Of a stretch of 58,920 nucleotides of DNA, positions 1 to 7,480 are shown in pieces. Numbering within the stretch: position 1 is the stretch's first letter; every line of letters starts with the position of its first letter. A program made the position numbers and the translations under genes. Source of the stretch: an uncultured Ulvibacter sp. (GTDB taxonomy: Bacteria > Bacteroidota > Bacteroidia > Flavobacteriales > Flavobacteriaceae); assembly GCA_938041335.1 (NCBI GenBank), contig CALIAF010000003.1:1-58920 (forward strand), read 5' to 3'. A model generated the notes under the pieces. It ran no database searches, was not told the DNA's origin, and was given only the letters and a program-made list of their open reading frames with translations.

Positions 1-2
1 CT

Positions 3-248
3 GATGCCCTATGCGATTTAATCGACAACCGATTAAACGAACGATTTAAGGACGTAATCACACACCTTGAGCCAAAGACACCCACAATCTATATGACGCG
101 CCAAGAGGTCGCCAAAATGCTATCAGTGGATTTGAGTACAATTCATAACATGTGTGTTAAGAAAATTTTGCAAAAATATCAGATTTCGGGGCGCGTTCTC
201 TTTAGGCGCGATGAGGTCGAATCTAGTATTATTAAACTTAATAAATAA
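3..248 (+). CDS. Excisionase-type helix-turn-helix protein (5' truncated by window edge)
   Basis: An open frame runs from the window edge to TAA at 246-248. It encodes about 81 residues ending in a helix-turn-helix domain of the excisionase / MerR-like HTH_17 type: MTRQEVAKMLSVDLSTIH, then a recognition segment and the wing-like RVLFRRDEVE. This TRQE-A-LV-STI-...-F--DEVE pattern is common in small accessory proteins of Bacteroidota mobile elements, where they bind attachment sites or element promoters. The start codon lies outside the window, so full length is unknown. The stop is 4 bp before the next start, which suggests co-transcription. The DNA-binding role follows from the family. Function as an excisionase rather than a repressor is inference. 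Confidence 0.72.
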   Translation, partial: DALCDLIDNRLNERFKDVITHLEPKTPTIYMTRQEVAKMLSVDLSTIHNMCVKKILQKYQISGRVLFRRDEVESSIIKLNK

Positions 249-252
249 GTTT

Positions 253-639
253 ATGACTACGGCAAAATTAGAACCAATAGTACATATATTCAAGGAATAT
301 AATATTGGTAAGTTTAAGAGCACCCGACATTTTGAGTTGAAATCCGTATCAAATGGCACGAATCAATTAAGCAACATCATAAACATATCTAAAGACCGAA
401 AATGCGCGAAGTCCTCGCCTATTTATTGGCTACAGATACGAGAGGATAACAAATGGAAGAAACCCCGCCTAACGGGCTTATTTAAGACTAAAGAAAACCT
501 CATCTTTAAAGGCGACACACAAAAGCGAAAAAACCTAGTATTGTTTAAATTTTCAGAAGATAAAGAAACACTAGCGATATACTTTTATAGTAATTTCTTT
601 ACTGGGAATCCCTCGCCATTAATAAACACAATTCTATAA
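253..639 (+). CDS. Hypothetical protein of the integrated element
   Basis: 128 residues beginning MTTAKLEPIVHIFKEYN. I do not recognise a family. The frame is open upstream to 154, but the ATG at 253 is preferred because it lies 4 bp after the stop of the HTH gene and avoids overlapping it. The product is basic, soluble-looking, with no signal peptide or membrane segment. Its C-terminal half has alternating charged and aromatic strands (SPIYWLQIREDNKWKKP, then LVLFKF and LAIYFYSNFF), suggesting a small beta-rich fold. It is followed by a hairpin terminator at 652-681, so it probably ends a transcript that includes the HTH gene. Its first 24 bases recur upstream of the replication gene. Confidence 0.55.
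   Translation: MTTAKLEPIVHIFKEYNIGKFKSTRHFELKSVSNGTNQLSNIINISKDRKCAKSSPIYWLQIREDNKWKKPRLTGLFKTKENLIFKGDTQKRKNLVLFKFSEDKETLAIYFYSNFFTGNPSPLINTIL
255..278 (+). repeat. Imperfect direct repeat, copy A
   Basis: GACTACGGCAAAATTAGAACC... at the start of the 128-aa gene matches 697-719 (GACTACGGCAAAGTAGAACC...) with one base deleted and two substitutions. Copy A is coding (TTAKLEP); copy B is in the leader of the replication gene. Confidence 0.6.
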
Positions 640-651
640 CTAAAGAGCATA

Positions 652-681
652 AAAAAGAGGGCGTTAAAATTCCCTCTTTTT
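652..681. terminator. Bidirectional hairpin terminator
   Basis: A perfect 10-bp inverted repeat, AAAAAGAGGG at 652-661 and CCCTCTTTTT at 672-681, with a 10-nt loop and a T run on both strands. It separates the HTH/128-aa pair from the replication gene. Confidence 0.75.
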
Positions 682-696
682 AGTGTTAAAATGTAG

Positions 697-719
697 GACT
701 ACGGCAAAGTAGAACCTAT
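697..719 (+). repeat. Imperfect direct repeat, copy B
   Basis: Second copy of the 255-278 segment, lying between the terminator and the replication-gene start. Relative to copy A the single-base deletion shifts the frame and brings in a TAG, so this copy looks like a decayed gene start or a duplicated regulatory site. Confidence 0.55.
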
Positions 720-744
720 CAAACAAATATACGTTTTTTATATT

Positions 745-1821
745 TTGATTGACAATATGCCATTTATTACAACGGACATTAAGAGTATGCAAAATGCTTT
801 TAACAATCAGTTGTTTGAGTTTGTTTGCAATACTGAAATTGTAGACAAAAAAACTGGCGAATATAATAATCACTACAAAAAAAAATACCGCAACTTGTCA
901 TTTACTTTTAGGCTCGATAGTACTAAAGATAAAATCATCTCGCTTACTGTTAGGGGTTCGATACATAAGTTTTACAATAACGGCTTGCACAACGCCAATA
1001 GATTAACTTTTAAGCAACTTACAGCCACCTTAGACAATTATGAAGCCATCTTCGGCATTGACTTGTCAAAATGCAAATTACTACCATTAGAGAACGGCAC
1101 AAACATACGCCTAAGAGATATAGAAAATTATCAATTTAATATTGACGATGTTATACAACACACCATCTGTATAAAAAGAAAAATGTATAATCATAACGCG
1201 GGAATAGAAACCTCTTTAATTTCGGGTACTAGTAAAAATGAAGTGAGAAACAAATTTTATTCTAAGTCTGCCGAACAACCTAAGTATTGTAATACAGACA
1301 CTTTGAGAATAGAAGACAAGGAAACCAAAACAAGAAGATTAAAAAAAGAAAATATTGTTATGGTATCGGATTTATACGTGGTCAAAAACCATATAAAATT
1401 GCTAGAGATGCACCTTGAAAATATTTCTAACATGGTTATTTATGATTACACAATTCAGATCCCTAGAAAAAGTAAATACCTGAAGATTGCAAATGAATTA
1501 AAGACATCAATATATTGGAGGAAATTAATAAAGGATTGCAAGACCTCTAAAGAATATCACACAAAATACAACGATAAAGTAAGGTTGTTAAATAATCTTT
1601 CTGAAAAATACGGCACAAATCTACTCCATAATATCGCGCAACAAGTTAAAAAACAATCACTTAAAGACTTAGGGTTATGTAATTTTAGCACACTTGAAAT
1701 AACCAAAAAACCAAAGAATGCACCAAGTCAAAAACCAAAGAATGCACGGTTATATATAGGGTGCAATCCTTGTGACACTTATAGCAATTTTCACACTACA
1801 CTTAATTTACAAGCAAGTTAG
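745..1821 (+). CDS. Gene II/X-like phage/plasmid replication initiation protein
   Basis: 358 residues. Features resembling the phage/plasmid gene II (G2P-like) replication family are the block GSIHKFYNNGLHNANRLTF at about 82-100 and an LRIE-type strand at about 187-190. These proteins nick a double-strand origin and start rolling-circle replication. The assignment rests on remembered family patterns and needs a profile search; I cannot point to the catalytic Tyr with certainty. TTG at 745 gives MIDNMPF, matching the usual MID opening of such proteins; ATG at 757 is the alternative. Near the C-terminus a 24-bp imperfect duplication (1704-1747) encodes KPKNA twice. The gene is AT-rich and isolated between a terminator and a long non-coding region, as expected for an integrated phage or plasmid-like element. 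Confidence 0.55.
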   Translation: MIDNMPFITTDIKSMQNAFNNQLFEFVCNTEIVDKKTGEYNNHYKKKYRNLSFTFRLDSTKDKIISLTVRGSIHKFYNNGLHNANRLTFKQLTATLDNYEAIFGIDLSKCKLLPLENGTNIRLRDIENYQFNIDDVIQHTICIKRKMYNHNAGIETSLISGTSKNEVRNKFYSKSAEQPKYCNTDTLRIEDKETKTRRLKKENIVMVSDLYVVKNHIKLLEMHLENISNMVIYDYTIQIPRKSKYLKIANELKTSIYWRKLIKDCKTSKEYHTKYNDKVRLLNNLSEKYGTNLLHNIAQQVKKQSLKDLGLCNFSTLEITKKPKNAPSQKPKNARLYIGCNPCDTYSNFHTTLNLQAS

Positions 1822-2216
1822 TCAATCAATTTATTAAGAGTATTTCGATATCACAACACAAGCGCACGAGGTTTTTGATTAATCAATGCTTTTATCAAAG
1901 TTTAGCCAGAGATAAAAACTATTTAATCATAGCAATTTAGGTCAAGGGTATCCGCACGCGAATTAACTAAAGAGATTTGAACTCAATATTTTTCAATTCA
2001 ATAGTTGATTTGTATTGTTTCTCAATTTAATTAACAGTTAATTCTTATTAATTCAGTTAACTAAAATATACTGATAAATCAAATAATTAGAGCCTATTAG
2101 AATATGGATAAAAGAAAAAACCTCGAAATTACTCGGATTAAAAAACAACCTATTCTCATCCGCAAGGCACTAACTAAGATTTAAATAATTAAACTTAATT
2201 AATAATTACTAACGCT
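1822..2216. other. AT-rich non-coding stretch of the integrated element
   Basis: No convincing gene. It contains the palindrome TTGATTAATCAA at 1875-1886, one AAGGGTA motif (1944-1950) of the kind repeated at 2608-2710, a very AT-rich patch with GTTAA/TTAAC reiterations (about 2020-2075), and the first copy of a 20-bp direct repeat (2122-2141). Plausibly an origin or regulatory region for the element; this is inference. Confidence 0.5.
2122..2141 (+). repeat. 20-bp perfect direct repeat, copy 1
   Basis: CTCGAAATTACTCGGATTAA, repeated exactly at 2795-2814. Each copy is itself built from two similar half-units, CTCGAAATTA and CTCGGATTA, as is typical of a site bound by a dimeric or tandem DNA-binding protein. 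Confidence 0.85.
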
Positions 2217-2462
2217 TTACATTCCCATAGCACTAGCACCCATAAAAAATATAAGCACACCCAAAATAATAGGCAATGCAATAAGCCACCAAACTAATGT
2301 TGATGTATTACTCCTAGTTCGCTCCATCTTATCTAACTGAAGTGAATTATAGTAAAGTAATTCCTTCAGTACTTCGCTGTCAGATAAATGTCCATTCATC
2401 TTATAAAACTGTTTCTTCTTTGCCGATGGATATGGCAGTCTATTGAAATCTTCTTCGGTCAT
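2217..2462 (-). CDS. Small single-pass membrane protein of the element
   Basis: 81 residues starting MTEEDFNRLPYPSAKKKQ. The frame stays open upstream for 19 codons, but those residues look like translated non-coding DNA, so the internal ATG at 2460-2462 is chosen. The N-terminal 55 residues are charged and probably helical; one strongly hydrophobic segment (about 59-77, WWLIALPIILGVLIFFMGA) follows, giving a C-terminally anchored or single-pass topology. I do not recognise a family. It lies between the two copies of the 20-bp repeat, on the strand opposite to the other element genes. A small coat-like or membrane accessory protein would suit a filamentous-phage-like element, but that is speculation. 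Confidence 0.55.
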   Translation of the reverse strand: MTEEDFNRLPYPSAKKKQFYKMNGHLSDSEVLKELLYYNSLQLDKMERTRSNTSTLVWWLIALPIILGVLIFFMGASAMGM

Positions 2463-2594
2463 AATAAATAATTTTAGTAGGTAATAAGACAGACAACTGT
2501 ATATAACTACCATTATCACAATGGCTAGTAATGCTGAAATATAATCAATTTTTATTTATTAATGATTTCTATTGATTTGGGATAAGAGTAAACT

Positions 2595-2675
2595 CTAAGA
2601 TTGTACTAAGGGTAACGGTGATATTGCGGTGAGGGTATTACTCAACTTAGAGCCCTAAGATTACCCCAAGGGTAA
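2595..2675 (+). repeat. Iteron-like imperfect direct repeats
   Basis: CTAAGATTGTACTAAGGGTAA (2595-2615) recurs as CTAAGATTACCCCAAGGGTAA at 2655-2675, exactly 60 bp later, 17 of 21 bases identical. The AAGGGTA core appears again at 1944-1950. The arrangement resembles replication-protein or recombinase binding sites. Confidence 0.6.
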
Positions 2676-2794
2676 GTAAGCAAATGAGGTCAAGGTTATG
2701 TCAAGGATAAACGAGCAAGAAACGAGCAAAAAGACAGTCTAGATTTATGCAAAGAGTGGATAGGAATAACTGAAAAATGGGATTAATACATATA

Positions 2795-2814
2795 CTCGAA
2801 ATTACTCGGATTAA
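2795..2814 (+). repeat. 20-bp perfect direct repeat, copy 2
   Basis: Identical to 2122-2141. It lies 103 bp from the 3' end of tRNA-Arg. Confidence 0.85.
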
Positions 2815-2917
2815 GCAACTGGTCTGCATAATTGTACCATTAATTGTACCAATTCAAAGAAAATAAAGTATTAAAAAAGTCTATGTAATTGATTAGCAAC
2901 TACATAGACTAATTAAA

Positions 2918-2994
2918 TGGTGACCTCGACAAGATTCAAACTTGTAACCTCTTGAGCCGTAATCAAGTGCGCTATTCAGTTGCGCCACGAGGCC
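2918..2994 (-). tRNA. tRNA-Arg(ACG)
   Basis: Folded by eye on the minus strand. The acceptor arm GGCCTCG pairs with CGAGGTC (one G-U), followed by discriminator A and an encoded CCA. The D arm is GCGC/GCGC. The anticodon stem CTTGA/TCAAG encloses loop TTACGGC, giving anticodon ACG (Arg, CGN codons, read as inosine). The T stem is ACAAG/CTTGT with loop TTTGAAT. Total 77 nt. The 3' end faces the accessory region at 1-2917, the classic integration geometry for tyrosine-recombinase elements. Confidence 0.95.
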
Positions 2995-3123
2995 ATATTA
3001 TGAAACAAAATGTTTTGTTTCGGGGTGCAAATATAATTAAAGTGTTTATTTAAATACGAATAAAAATTCAAAAAAAATCGCTTCTTTTTTTAGCATAATC
3101 GGAGGTGATTCTTTTGTACTAGA

Positions 3124-3399
3124 CTAGCTAATCTCAGCACTTAAACCCGCTTCTAATAACATAGAGCATCTTGGCTCTAAATCTTCATAAGAACCAGATT
3201 TAACCGTACACTTACCTTTATAATGTACGAGTGTCGCGCACTGTTCTGCCTGTATAGGCGTATGATCACAGGCATAGACAAGAGCATCTATAACGTCATC
3301 AAAAGTATTTACGTCATCATTAAACAATACGATTACGTTTTCTTTATCTTCTAAAACAGCAACTTCTACTTGCTCATCATATTTTTCTCTAGTACTCAT
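3124..3399 (-). CDS. clpS: ATP-dependent Clp protease adaptor ClpS
   Basis: 91 residues from ATG at 3397-3399; the frame is open for 13 codons upstream, but that would overlap prmA. The family motif FNDDVNTFDDVIDAL lies at about 26-40 and the conserved ATLVHYKGK at about 55-63. ClpS binds proteins with bulky hydrophobic N-terminal residues (N-degrons) and hands them to ClpA/ClpC for degradation in the cytosol. The DD-N-T pocket residues are present, so a functional N-end-rule adaptor is expected. It is the last gene of the minus-strand run and lies 11 bp after prmA. Confidence 0.95.
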   Translation of the reverse strand: MSTREKYDEQVEVAVLEDKENVIVLFNDDVNTFDDVIDALVYACDHTPIQAEQCATLVHYKGKCTVKSGSYEDLEPRCSMLLEAGLSAEIS

Positions 3400-3410
3400 C
3401 TTCAAGTGTT

Positions 3411-4244
3411 TTAAAACGTGAATTTTGCCGCAACCCAATTATTGCGTTCTTTATTAGTAACAAAGGTACCACCTAATTTATTGCAACAATCCGTAATTAT
3501 CGGCAAATCTTGTGTGTAAAATCCGCTTAAAAATAACGAGCCACCTTTTTTTAGTCGTGATACATAAGTATTCATATCAGCTAAAAGTATATTTCTATTA
3601 ATGTTAGCAATAATGGTATCATAGGTAACATCTGGAATGACCTCAGCACCACCTAATATCGTGGTGATTGCCTTACATCCATTTCTACTTACATTTTCTT
3701 CAGAATTCTCAACACACCAAGGATCAATGTCTATGGCATCAAGCTGAGTTGCGCCTTTCATTTCTGCCAATATTGCCAAGATTGCGGTACCACAACCCAT
3801 ATCTAACACTTTTTTACCTTTGTAATCTTCGTCTAGAATATGCTCAATCATCATATGCGTAGTCTCGTGATGCCCTGTCCCAAAAGACATCTTAGGCTCT
3901 ATTACGATCTCATAAGGCACATTAAAAGGCTCATGAAATGTCGCTCTAACAGCACAGGTTTTATCTACAAGAATAGGTGTGAAATTTTTCTCCCACTCTG
4001 CATTCCAATTAACTTGGTCTATTTCTGTTTTCTGAAATGTAATAACAAACTCATCTGAGCTCATTATAAATATATCTTCTAAGATATTCTCTGCCCACTC
4101 TTCTTTTTGAAGGTATGCCTTCACTCCTTCTTCGTGCTCCACAAAACTTTCAAAGCCCGCGTTTCCTAATTCAGCGATCAAGATTTCATTACCCGGAACT
4201 AAGGGAGACACTTTAAAATCGTACTCAATATAAATTTGCGACAT
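3411..4244 (-). CDS. prmA: Ribosomal protein L11 methyltransferase
   Basis: 277 residues. A class I SAM-dependent methyltransferase: FGTGHHETT at 121-129, SAM-binding motif I DMGCGT at 148-153, an acidic motif II DAIDID near 169-174, and the PrmA hallmark NINRNIL at 204-210 in place of the usual NPP(Y/F). PrmA trimethylates lysines and the N-terminus of ribosomal protein L11. The N-terminal 115 residues correspond to the substrate-recognition domain. It sits between tpiA (27 bp) and clpS (11 bp), a gene order common in Flavobacteriia, so it is probably co-transcribed with them. Confidence 0.95.
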   Translation of the reverse strand: MSQIYIEYDFKVSPLVPGNEILIAELGNAGFESFVEHEEGVKAYLQKEEWAENILEDIFIMSSDEFVITFQKTEIDQVNWNAEWEKNFTPILVDKTCAVRATFHEPFNVPYEIVIEPKMSFGTGHHETTHMMIEHILDEDYKGKKVLDMGCGTAILAILAEMKGATQLDAIDIDPWCVENSEENVSRNGCKAITTILGGAEVIPDVTYDTIIANINRNILLADMNTYVSRLKKGGSLFLSGFYTQDLPIITDCCNKLGGTFVTNKERNNWVAAKFTF

Positions 4245-4271
4245 TTTTAAATCTTTAAAATTTCCGAAGTA

Positions 4272-5021
4272 TTAAAACGAATTAACAATAGCCATAAAGT
4301 CTTCCGCCTTTAAAGCTGCTCCTCCTATTAACCCACCATCAACATCTGGATTTGCAAAAATTTCTTTCGCATTTGCAGGCTTCACACTACCTCCATAAAG
4401 AATAGATACATTTTCTGCAATTTCATTGGTATAAGCATCTGTAACAAGGCCTCTCACATATTTGTGCATTTCTTGTGCTTGTTCTGGGCTTGCCGTTTCT
4501 CCCGTTCCTATAGCCCAAACCGGCTCATATGCAAGAATAATATTTTTAAAATCATCATTTTTAACGTGAAATAATCCTTCTTCTAATTGCTCTTTTACGA
4601 TATTAAAATGGTTTCCGCTTTTTCGGTCTTCTAATTCTTCTCCAAAACAAAAGACTGAAGTCATATCATTCTCTAAAGCCGCGTTAACTTTAAGTGCGAG
4701 AATCTCATTAGTTTCCCAAAACATCGCACGACGCTCACTATGTCCTATAATAGTGGTTTTAACGCCAACACTTTTTAACATCGCTGCAGAAACTTCACCT
4801 GTAAATGCTCCGCTTTTAGCTTGGTGCATATCTTGAGCAATCACCTCCACAGAATACTCTCGTACGGACTCAAAAGCATGGTATAAATTTACAAATGTAG
4901 GCGCCACCATTACAGATACATTATCTGGCACCACATGTTTCTTTAAGTCCTGTAACAATGCCTCTGTTTGAGGTAAATCATTATTCATTTTCCAATTTCC
5001 AGCTACAATATTTCTTCTCAT
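4272..5021 (-). CDS. tpiA: Triosephosphate isomerase
   Basis: 249 residues from MRRNIVAGNWKMN; an in-frame upstream ATG at 5049-5051 is less likely because family members start at this point. The catalytic set is intact: Lys11 (NWKMN), His94 (GHSERR), Glu166 (AYEPVWAIGTG) and the phosphate-binding YGGS at 209-212. It interconverts dihydroxyacetone phosphate and glyceraldehyde 3-phosphate in glycolysis and gluconeogenesis. Part of the minus-strand run, 67 bp downstream of the ABC permease gene. Confidence 0.97.
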   Translation of the reverse strand: MRRNIVAGNWKMNNDLPQTEALLQDLKKHVVPDNVSVMVAPTFVNLYHAFESVREYSVEVIAQDMHQAKSGAFTGEVSAAMLKSVGVKTTIIGHSERRAMFWETNEILALKVNAALENDMTSVFCFGEELEDRKSGNHFNIVKEQLEEGLFHVKNDDFKNIILAYEPVWAIGTGETASPEQAQEMHKYVRGLVTDAYTNEIAENVSILYGGSVKPANAKEIFANPDVDGGLIGGAALKAEDFMAIVNSF

Positions 5022-5088
5022 AATCTTATATTTTAAAATTCCTAAGCGCACGTATCACTTCGGAAATATTATTAATTAAATCGTTATC

Positions 5089-6162
5089 CTATCCATTTAC
5101 CTTCGGGTCTAGCCATCCATATGCCAAATCTACCAAAATATTTATCACAATAAATAAGCTTGCAATAATAATCACAGCACCCATTATGATAGGCAAATCA
5201 AGCGTGTTTAAGGCCTCTACGATCTCTTTTCCTAGTCCGTTCCATCCAAAGATATACTCCACAAATACGGCGCCTGCCAGCATAGAAGCAAACCATCCAG
5301 ATATTGCAGTAATCACCGGGTTTAATGAATTTTTTAAAGCGTGTTTCCGTATCACTTTTCCGAAAGAAAGTCCCTTTGCTTTTGCGGTTCTTATATAATC
5401 TTGATTTAAAACTTCGAGCAAAGAATTACGCATTAATTGACTGACTACGGCGAGTGGCCTTATTCCTAAAACAAGGGCAGGTAAAATTAAATTTTTCCAT
5501 TGTATGGTTGATCCTTCTCCAAAATCATCTACGGCATATAAACTACCTGTCATGTTTAACCCCGTATACTCGTGTAAAACAAAACCAAATAGCCAAGCAA
5601 AAATAATCGCACTAAAAAAGGAAGGCACACTCATCCCTAACGTACTCACTATCTGTATCAATTTATCTATCCATTTATCCTTAAAAAGCACTGAGATTAC
5701 TCCTAACAATACTCCTAATATCATGGCAATTACTATCGCAGAGATCGCTAGAATAACCGTGTTAGGTAATGTCTCTGCGATTACTGCACTTACTTTCTTA
5801 CCGTTTTTCTGAAAGGATTCTCTAAGGTATGGTAACTTTATAACTACATCGGTGTGGTCTGTATCAAAAAGTACGGTCGCATTGTATTTGTTTTTTTCTA
5901 GAAAAGTGTAATCGTCTTGCTCTTTACTATGAAAAGATAGTGGCGATAGATCGTTTAAATAATTAAGGTATTGTACGCCAAGTGGTTTATCAAAACCATA
6001 TTTCTTTTTAACAATGGCTACTTGCTCAGCGGTCTCGTTCTGACCCAACATCATACTGGCCGGATCTCCAGGCAAAATAGTAAACAAGAAAAAGATAACT
6101 GTAATAACGCCAAATAGCGTCAATACGGCATACCCTAATTTTTGCAGTAAGTAGCTCCCCAT
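5089..6162 (-). CDS. Peptide/nickel-type ABC transporter permease (DppB/OppB-like)
   Basis: 357 residues. The first membrane helix is followed by the family motif PGDP (about 31-34). There is then an extracytoplasmic loop of roughly 100 residues and a C-terminal block of about five helices. The coupling EAA loop is AKAKGLSFGKVIRKHALKN (about 258-276), and the C-terminus has the usual DPKVNG ending. Proteins of this family form half of the channel for oligopeptide or nickel importers. The usual partners (DppC, two ATPases, a binding protein) are not beside it; here it is 2 bp downstream of a DoxX-like gene and upstream of tpiA. The partners are presumably elsewhere. Substrate cannot be told from sequence. 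Confidence 0.88.
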   Translation of the reverse strand: MGSYLLQKLGYAVLTLFGVITVIFFLFTILPGDPASMMLGQNETAEQVAIVKKKYGFDKPLGVQYLNYLNDLSPLSFHSKEQDDYTFLEKNKYNATVLFDTDHTDVVIKLPYLRESFQKNGKKVSAVIAETLPNTVILAISAIVIAMILGVLLGVISVLFKDKWIDKLIQIVSTLGMSVPSFFSAIIFAWLFGFVLHEYTGLNMTGSLYAVDDFGEGSTIQWKNLILPALVLGIRPLAVVSQLMRNSLLEVLNQDYIRTAKAKGLSFGKVIRKHALKNSLNPVITAISGWFASMLAGAVFVEYIFGWNGLGKEIVEALNTLDLPIIMGAVIIIASLFIVINILVDLAYGWLDPKVNG

Positions 6163-6164
6163 TT

Positions 6165-7349
6165 TTATTCTATCGTGTTTACCATAACTTGAACAGAATC
6201 TATAAGCGTCTCAACCTCTTTTGGCTCTAACACTTTAGGCCGTGCTGGTAGATTTTCTAAGGTCAATTCTGCCGCATCATTAAAATGAAGCTTTTGAGTA
6301 ATCGTACCATTTTCCAGCATCACTAGCCCTGGGTTACTACGTACAATGGTCTTTAGCGTAGTCATATCGCAGAAGTAGAAATCAAAATTAAGACCATGTC
6401 TTTCTTTTAACTTTTCTGTTTCTTCTTGTGATGAGGCAGACATCCCGATTACTTTATAGTTTTTTTCGATTGCTCTATCTGTGGCCTCTTTTATATTAGC
6501 ATATCCATTGTGCTCTGTATTATCAAGACTATATGCCAATACCATTAGTAGGTTAGGCTCATTTAATAAGGTATCGGTATAATCTTCTCCATTACGTTCC
6601 ATAGAGAAATCGTGAACCGGTGGCTCGTATCCTTTTTGTGTTTCTATAGTTTCTACCTCAATAAAGGCACCTTCTACTTTAGGGTAATCGCCTTGTGTGG
6701 TTATAATTTGCTCTTTGCCGTCTACTTCAAATTTCCAGTGATAATCAAAAATAGGTTTAGGCGCATCTTCTGGGAATGCCATACCTTCCTTAATGTTTTT
6801 TCCAACAGCATAGGCTCTAAAGTCTTTAACGGGAAGATGTTCTAACACATGCATCCCTAATAGAAGACAAAGCACAAAAGAGACAAATACGATAATGGTA
6901 CGGCTCATTTTTGTAAAGAAAGGCCAAAGGTGTTTTCTCCCAATAAAGAGAATGATAATCATTACCAGCAACACCACATCTTTAATAAAAGACTCCCAAG
7001 GGACTAGCGGTAAGGCATCACCAAAACACCCGCAATCTGTTACTTTATTAAAATACGCCGAATAAAAAGTTAAAAACGTGAAGCCAACTATCATGATTAA
7101 CAAACTCCACAAGGTGAACTTTTTTGCATAGCCTAAAATCAGCATGACACCAAGTAGCACCTCATAAATAACAACCACCACCGCTATGAGTAATGCATAA
7201 GGCACTAAAAATTCAAGATTAAGCACATCTGGAGCAAAATAATCTCCTAATTTAAAAGAAAATCCAACGGGATCATTAAGCTTAATAAGCCCACTAATAA
7301 TGAATAAAACACCAACAAATATTCTTAAAAAACCTACGATTACTTTCAT
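6165..7349 (-). CDS. BT_3928-like DoxX/MauE-family membrane protein
   Basis: 394 residues from ATG at 7347-7349 (MKVIVGFLRIFVG); an upstream in-frame ATG at 7391 falls in a repeat and is rejected. The N-terminal 165 residues hold four or five membrane helices of the DoxX/MauE type, with GLIKLNDP near residue 20 and a CGC motif (DCGCFGD) between helices. The C-terminal 200 residues are soluble and contain a region reminiscent of a thioredoxin fold but without a CxxC. MauE/DoxX proteins are linked to disulfide chemistry at the membrane. BT_3928-type proteins are common in Bacteroidota with unknown exact function. Likely first gene of the run that continues with the ABC permease 2 bp downstream. 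Confidence 0.8.
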   Translation of the reverse strand: MKVIVGFLRIFVGVLFIISGLIKLNDPVGFSFKLGDYFAPDVLNLEFLVPYALLIAVVVVIYEVLLGVMLILGYAKKFTLWSLLIMIVGFTFLTFYSAYFNKVTDCGCFGDALPLVPWESFIKDVVLLVMIIILFIGRKHLWPFFTKMSRTIIVFVSFVLCLLLGMHVLEHLPVKDFRAYAVGKNIKEGMAFPEDAPKPIFDYHWKFEVDGKEQIITTQGDYPKVEGAFIEVETIETQKGYEPPVHDFSMERNGEDYTDTLLNEPNLLMVLAYSLDNTEHNGYANIKEATDRAIEKNYKVIGMSASSQEETEKLKERHGLNFDFYFCDMTTLKTIVRSNPGLVMLENGTITQKLHFNDAAELTLENLPARPKVLEPKEVETLIDSVQVMVNTIE

Positions 7350-7388
7350 CTTATGTCTATTTAATTCTAGCCTCAAAATATAGGCATA

Positions 7389-7459
7389 CACTTCGACAAG
7401 CTCAGTGTGACAAGGTCACTTTATAATTAGTTTAACTGTCACCCTGAGCTTATCGAAGG
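7389..7459. repeat. Inverted repeat of the TGTCA...CTGAGC...TCGAAG family
   Basis: CACTTCGACAAGCTCAGTG... (7389-7412) is answered by TGTCACCCTGAGCTTATCGAAGG-type sequence at 7437-7459, separated by 24 bp. A large hairpin can form. A related single arm lies at 57530-57555 and a degenerate one around 13141-13160. Such dispersed intergenic repeats are frequent in Flavobacteriia genomes. Their role is not established. Confidence 0.75.
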
Positions 7460-7480
7460 GCAACAAAAGCACTTGAAAAT

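Larger units (their letters stand above)
2463..2917. other. Repeat-rich non-coding stretch next to the tRNA
   Basis: No gene seen. From 2595 to about 2735 it carries stacked short direct repeats: a 21-bp imperfect pair exactly 60 bp apart, five variants of AAGGnTA, GTCAAGG twice (around 2689 and 2701), and ACGAGCAA twice (around 2720 and 2731). The second 20-bp repeat is at 2795-2814. The stretch ends at the encoded CCA of tRNA-Arg, where attachment-site cores of tRNA-integrating elements usually lie. Confidence 0.5.

Noticed and set aside
154-639. 161-aa version of the element protein
   Set aside because: The extra 33 residues overlap the HTH gene in another frame and look like a shadow; the ATG at 253 fits better.
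2918-2994. A tRNA-end attachment-site duplicate inside the window
   Set aside because: I compared the tRNA 3' end with 1-2900 and found only 7-10 base partial matches (for example ACCTCGA near 2120 and GCGCACGAGG near 1861). No convincing second att core; it is presumably left of the window.
3001-3123. Terminator between clpS and tRNA-Arg
   Set aside because: A run of T and a weak ATCGCTTC/GAGGTGAT pairing can be seen, but the stem has mismatches and the loop is long, so I do not call it.
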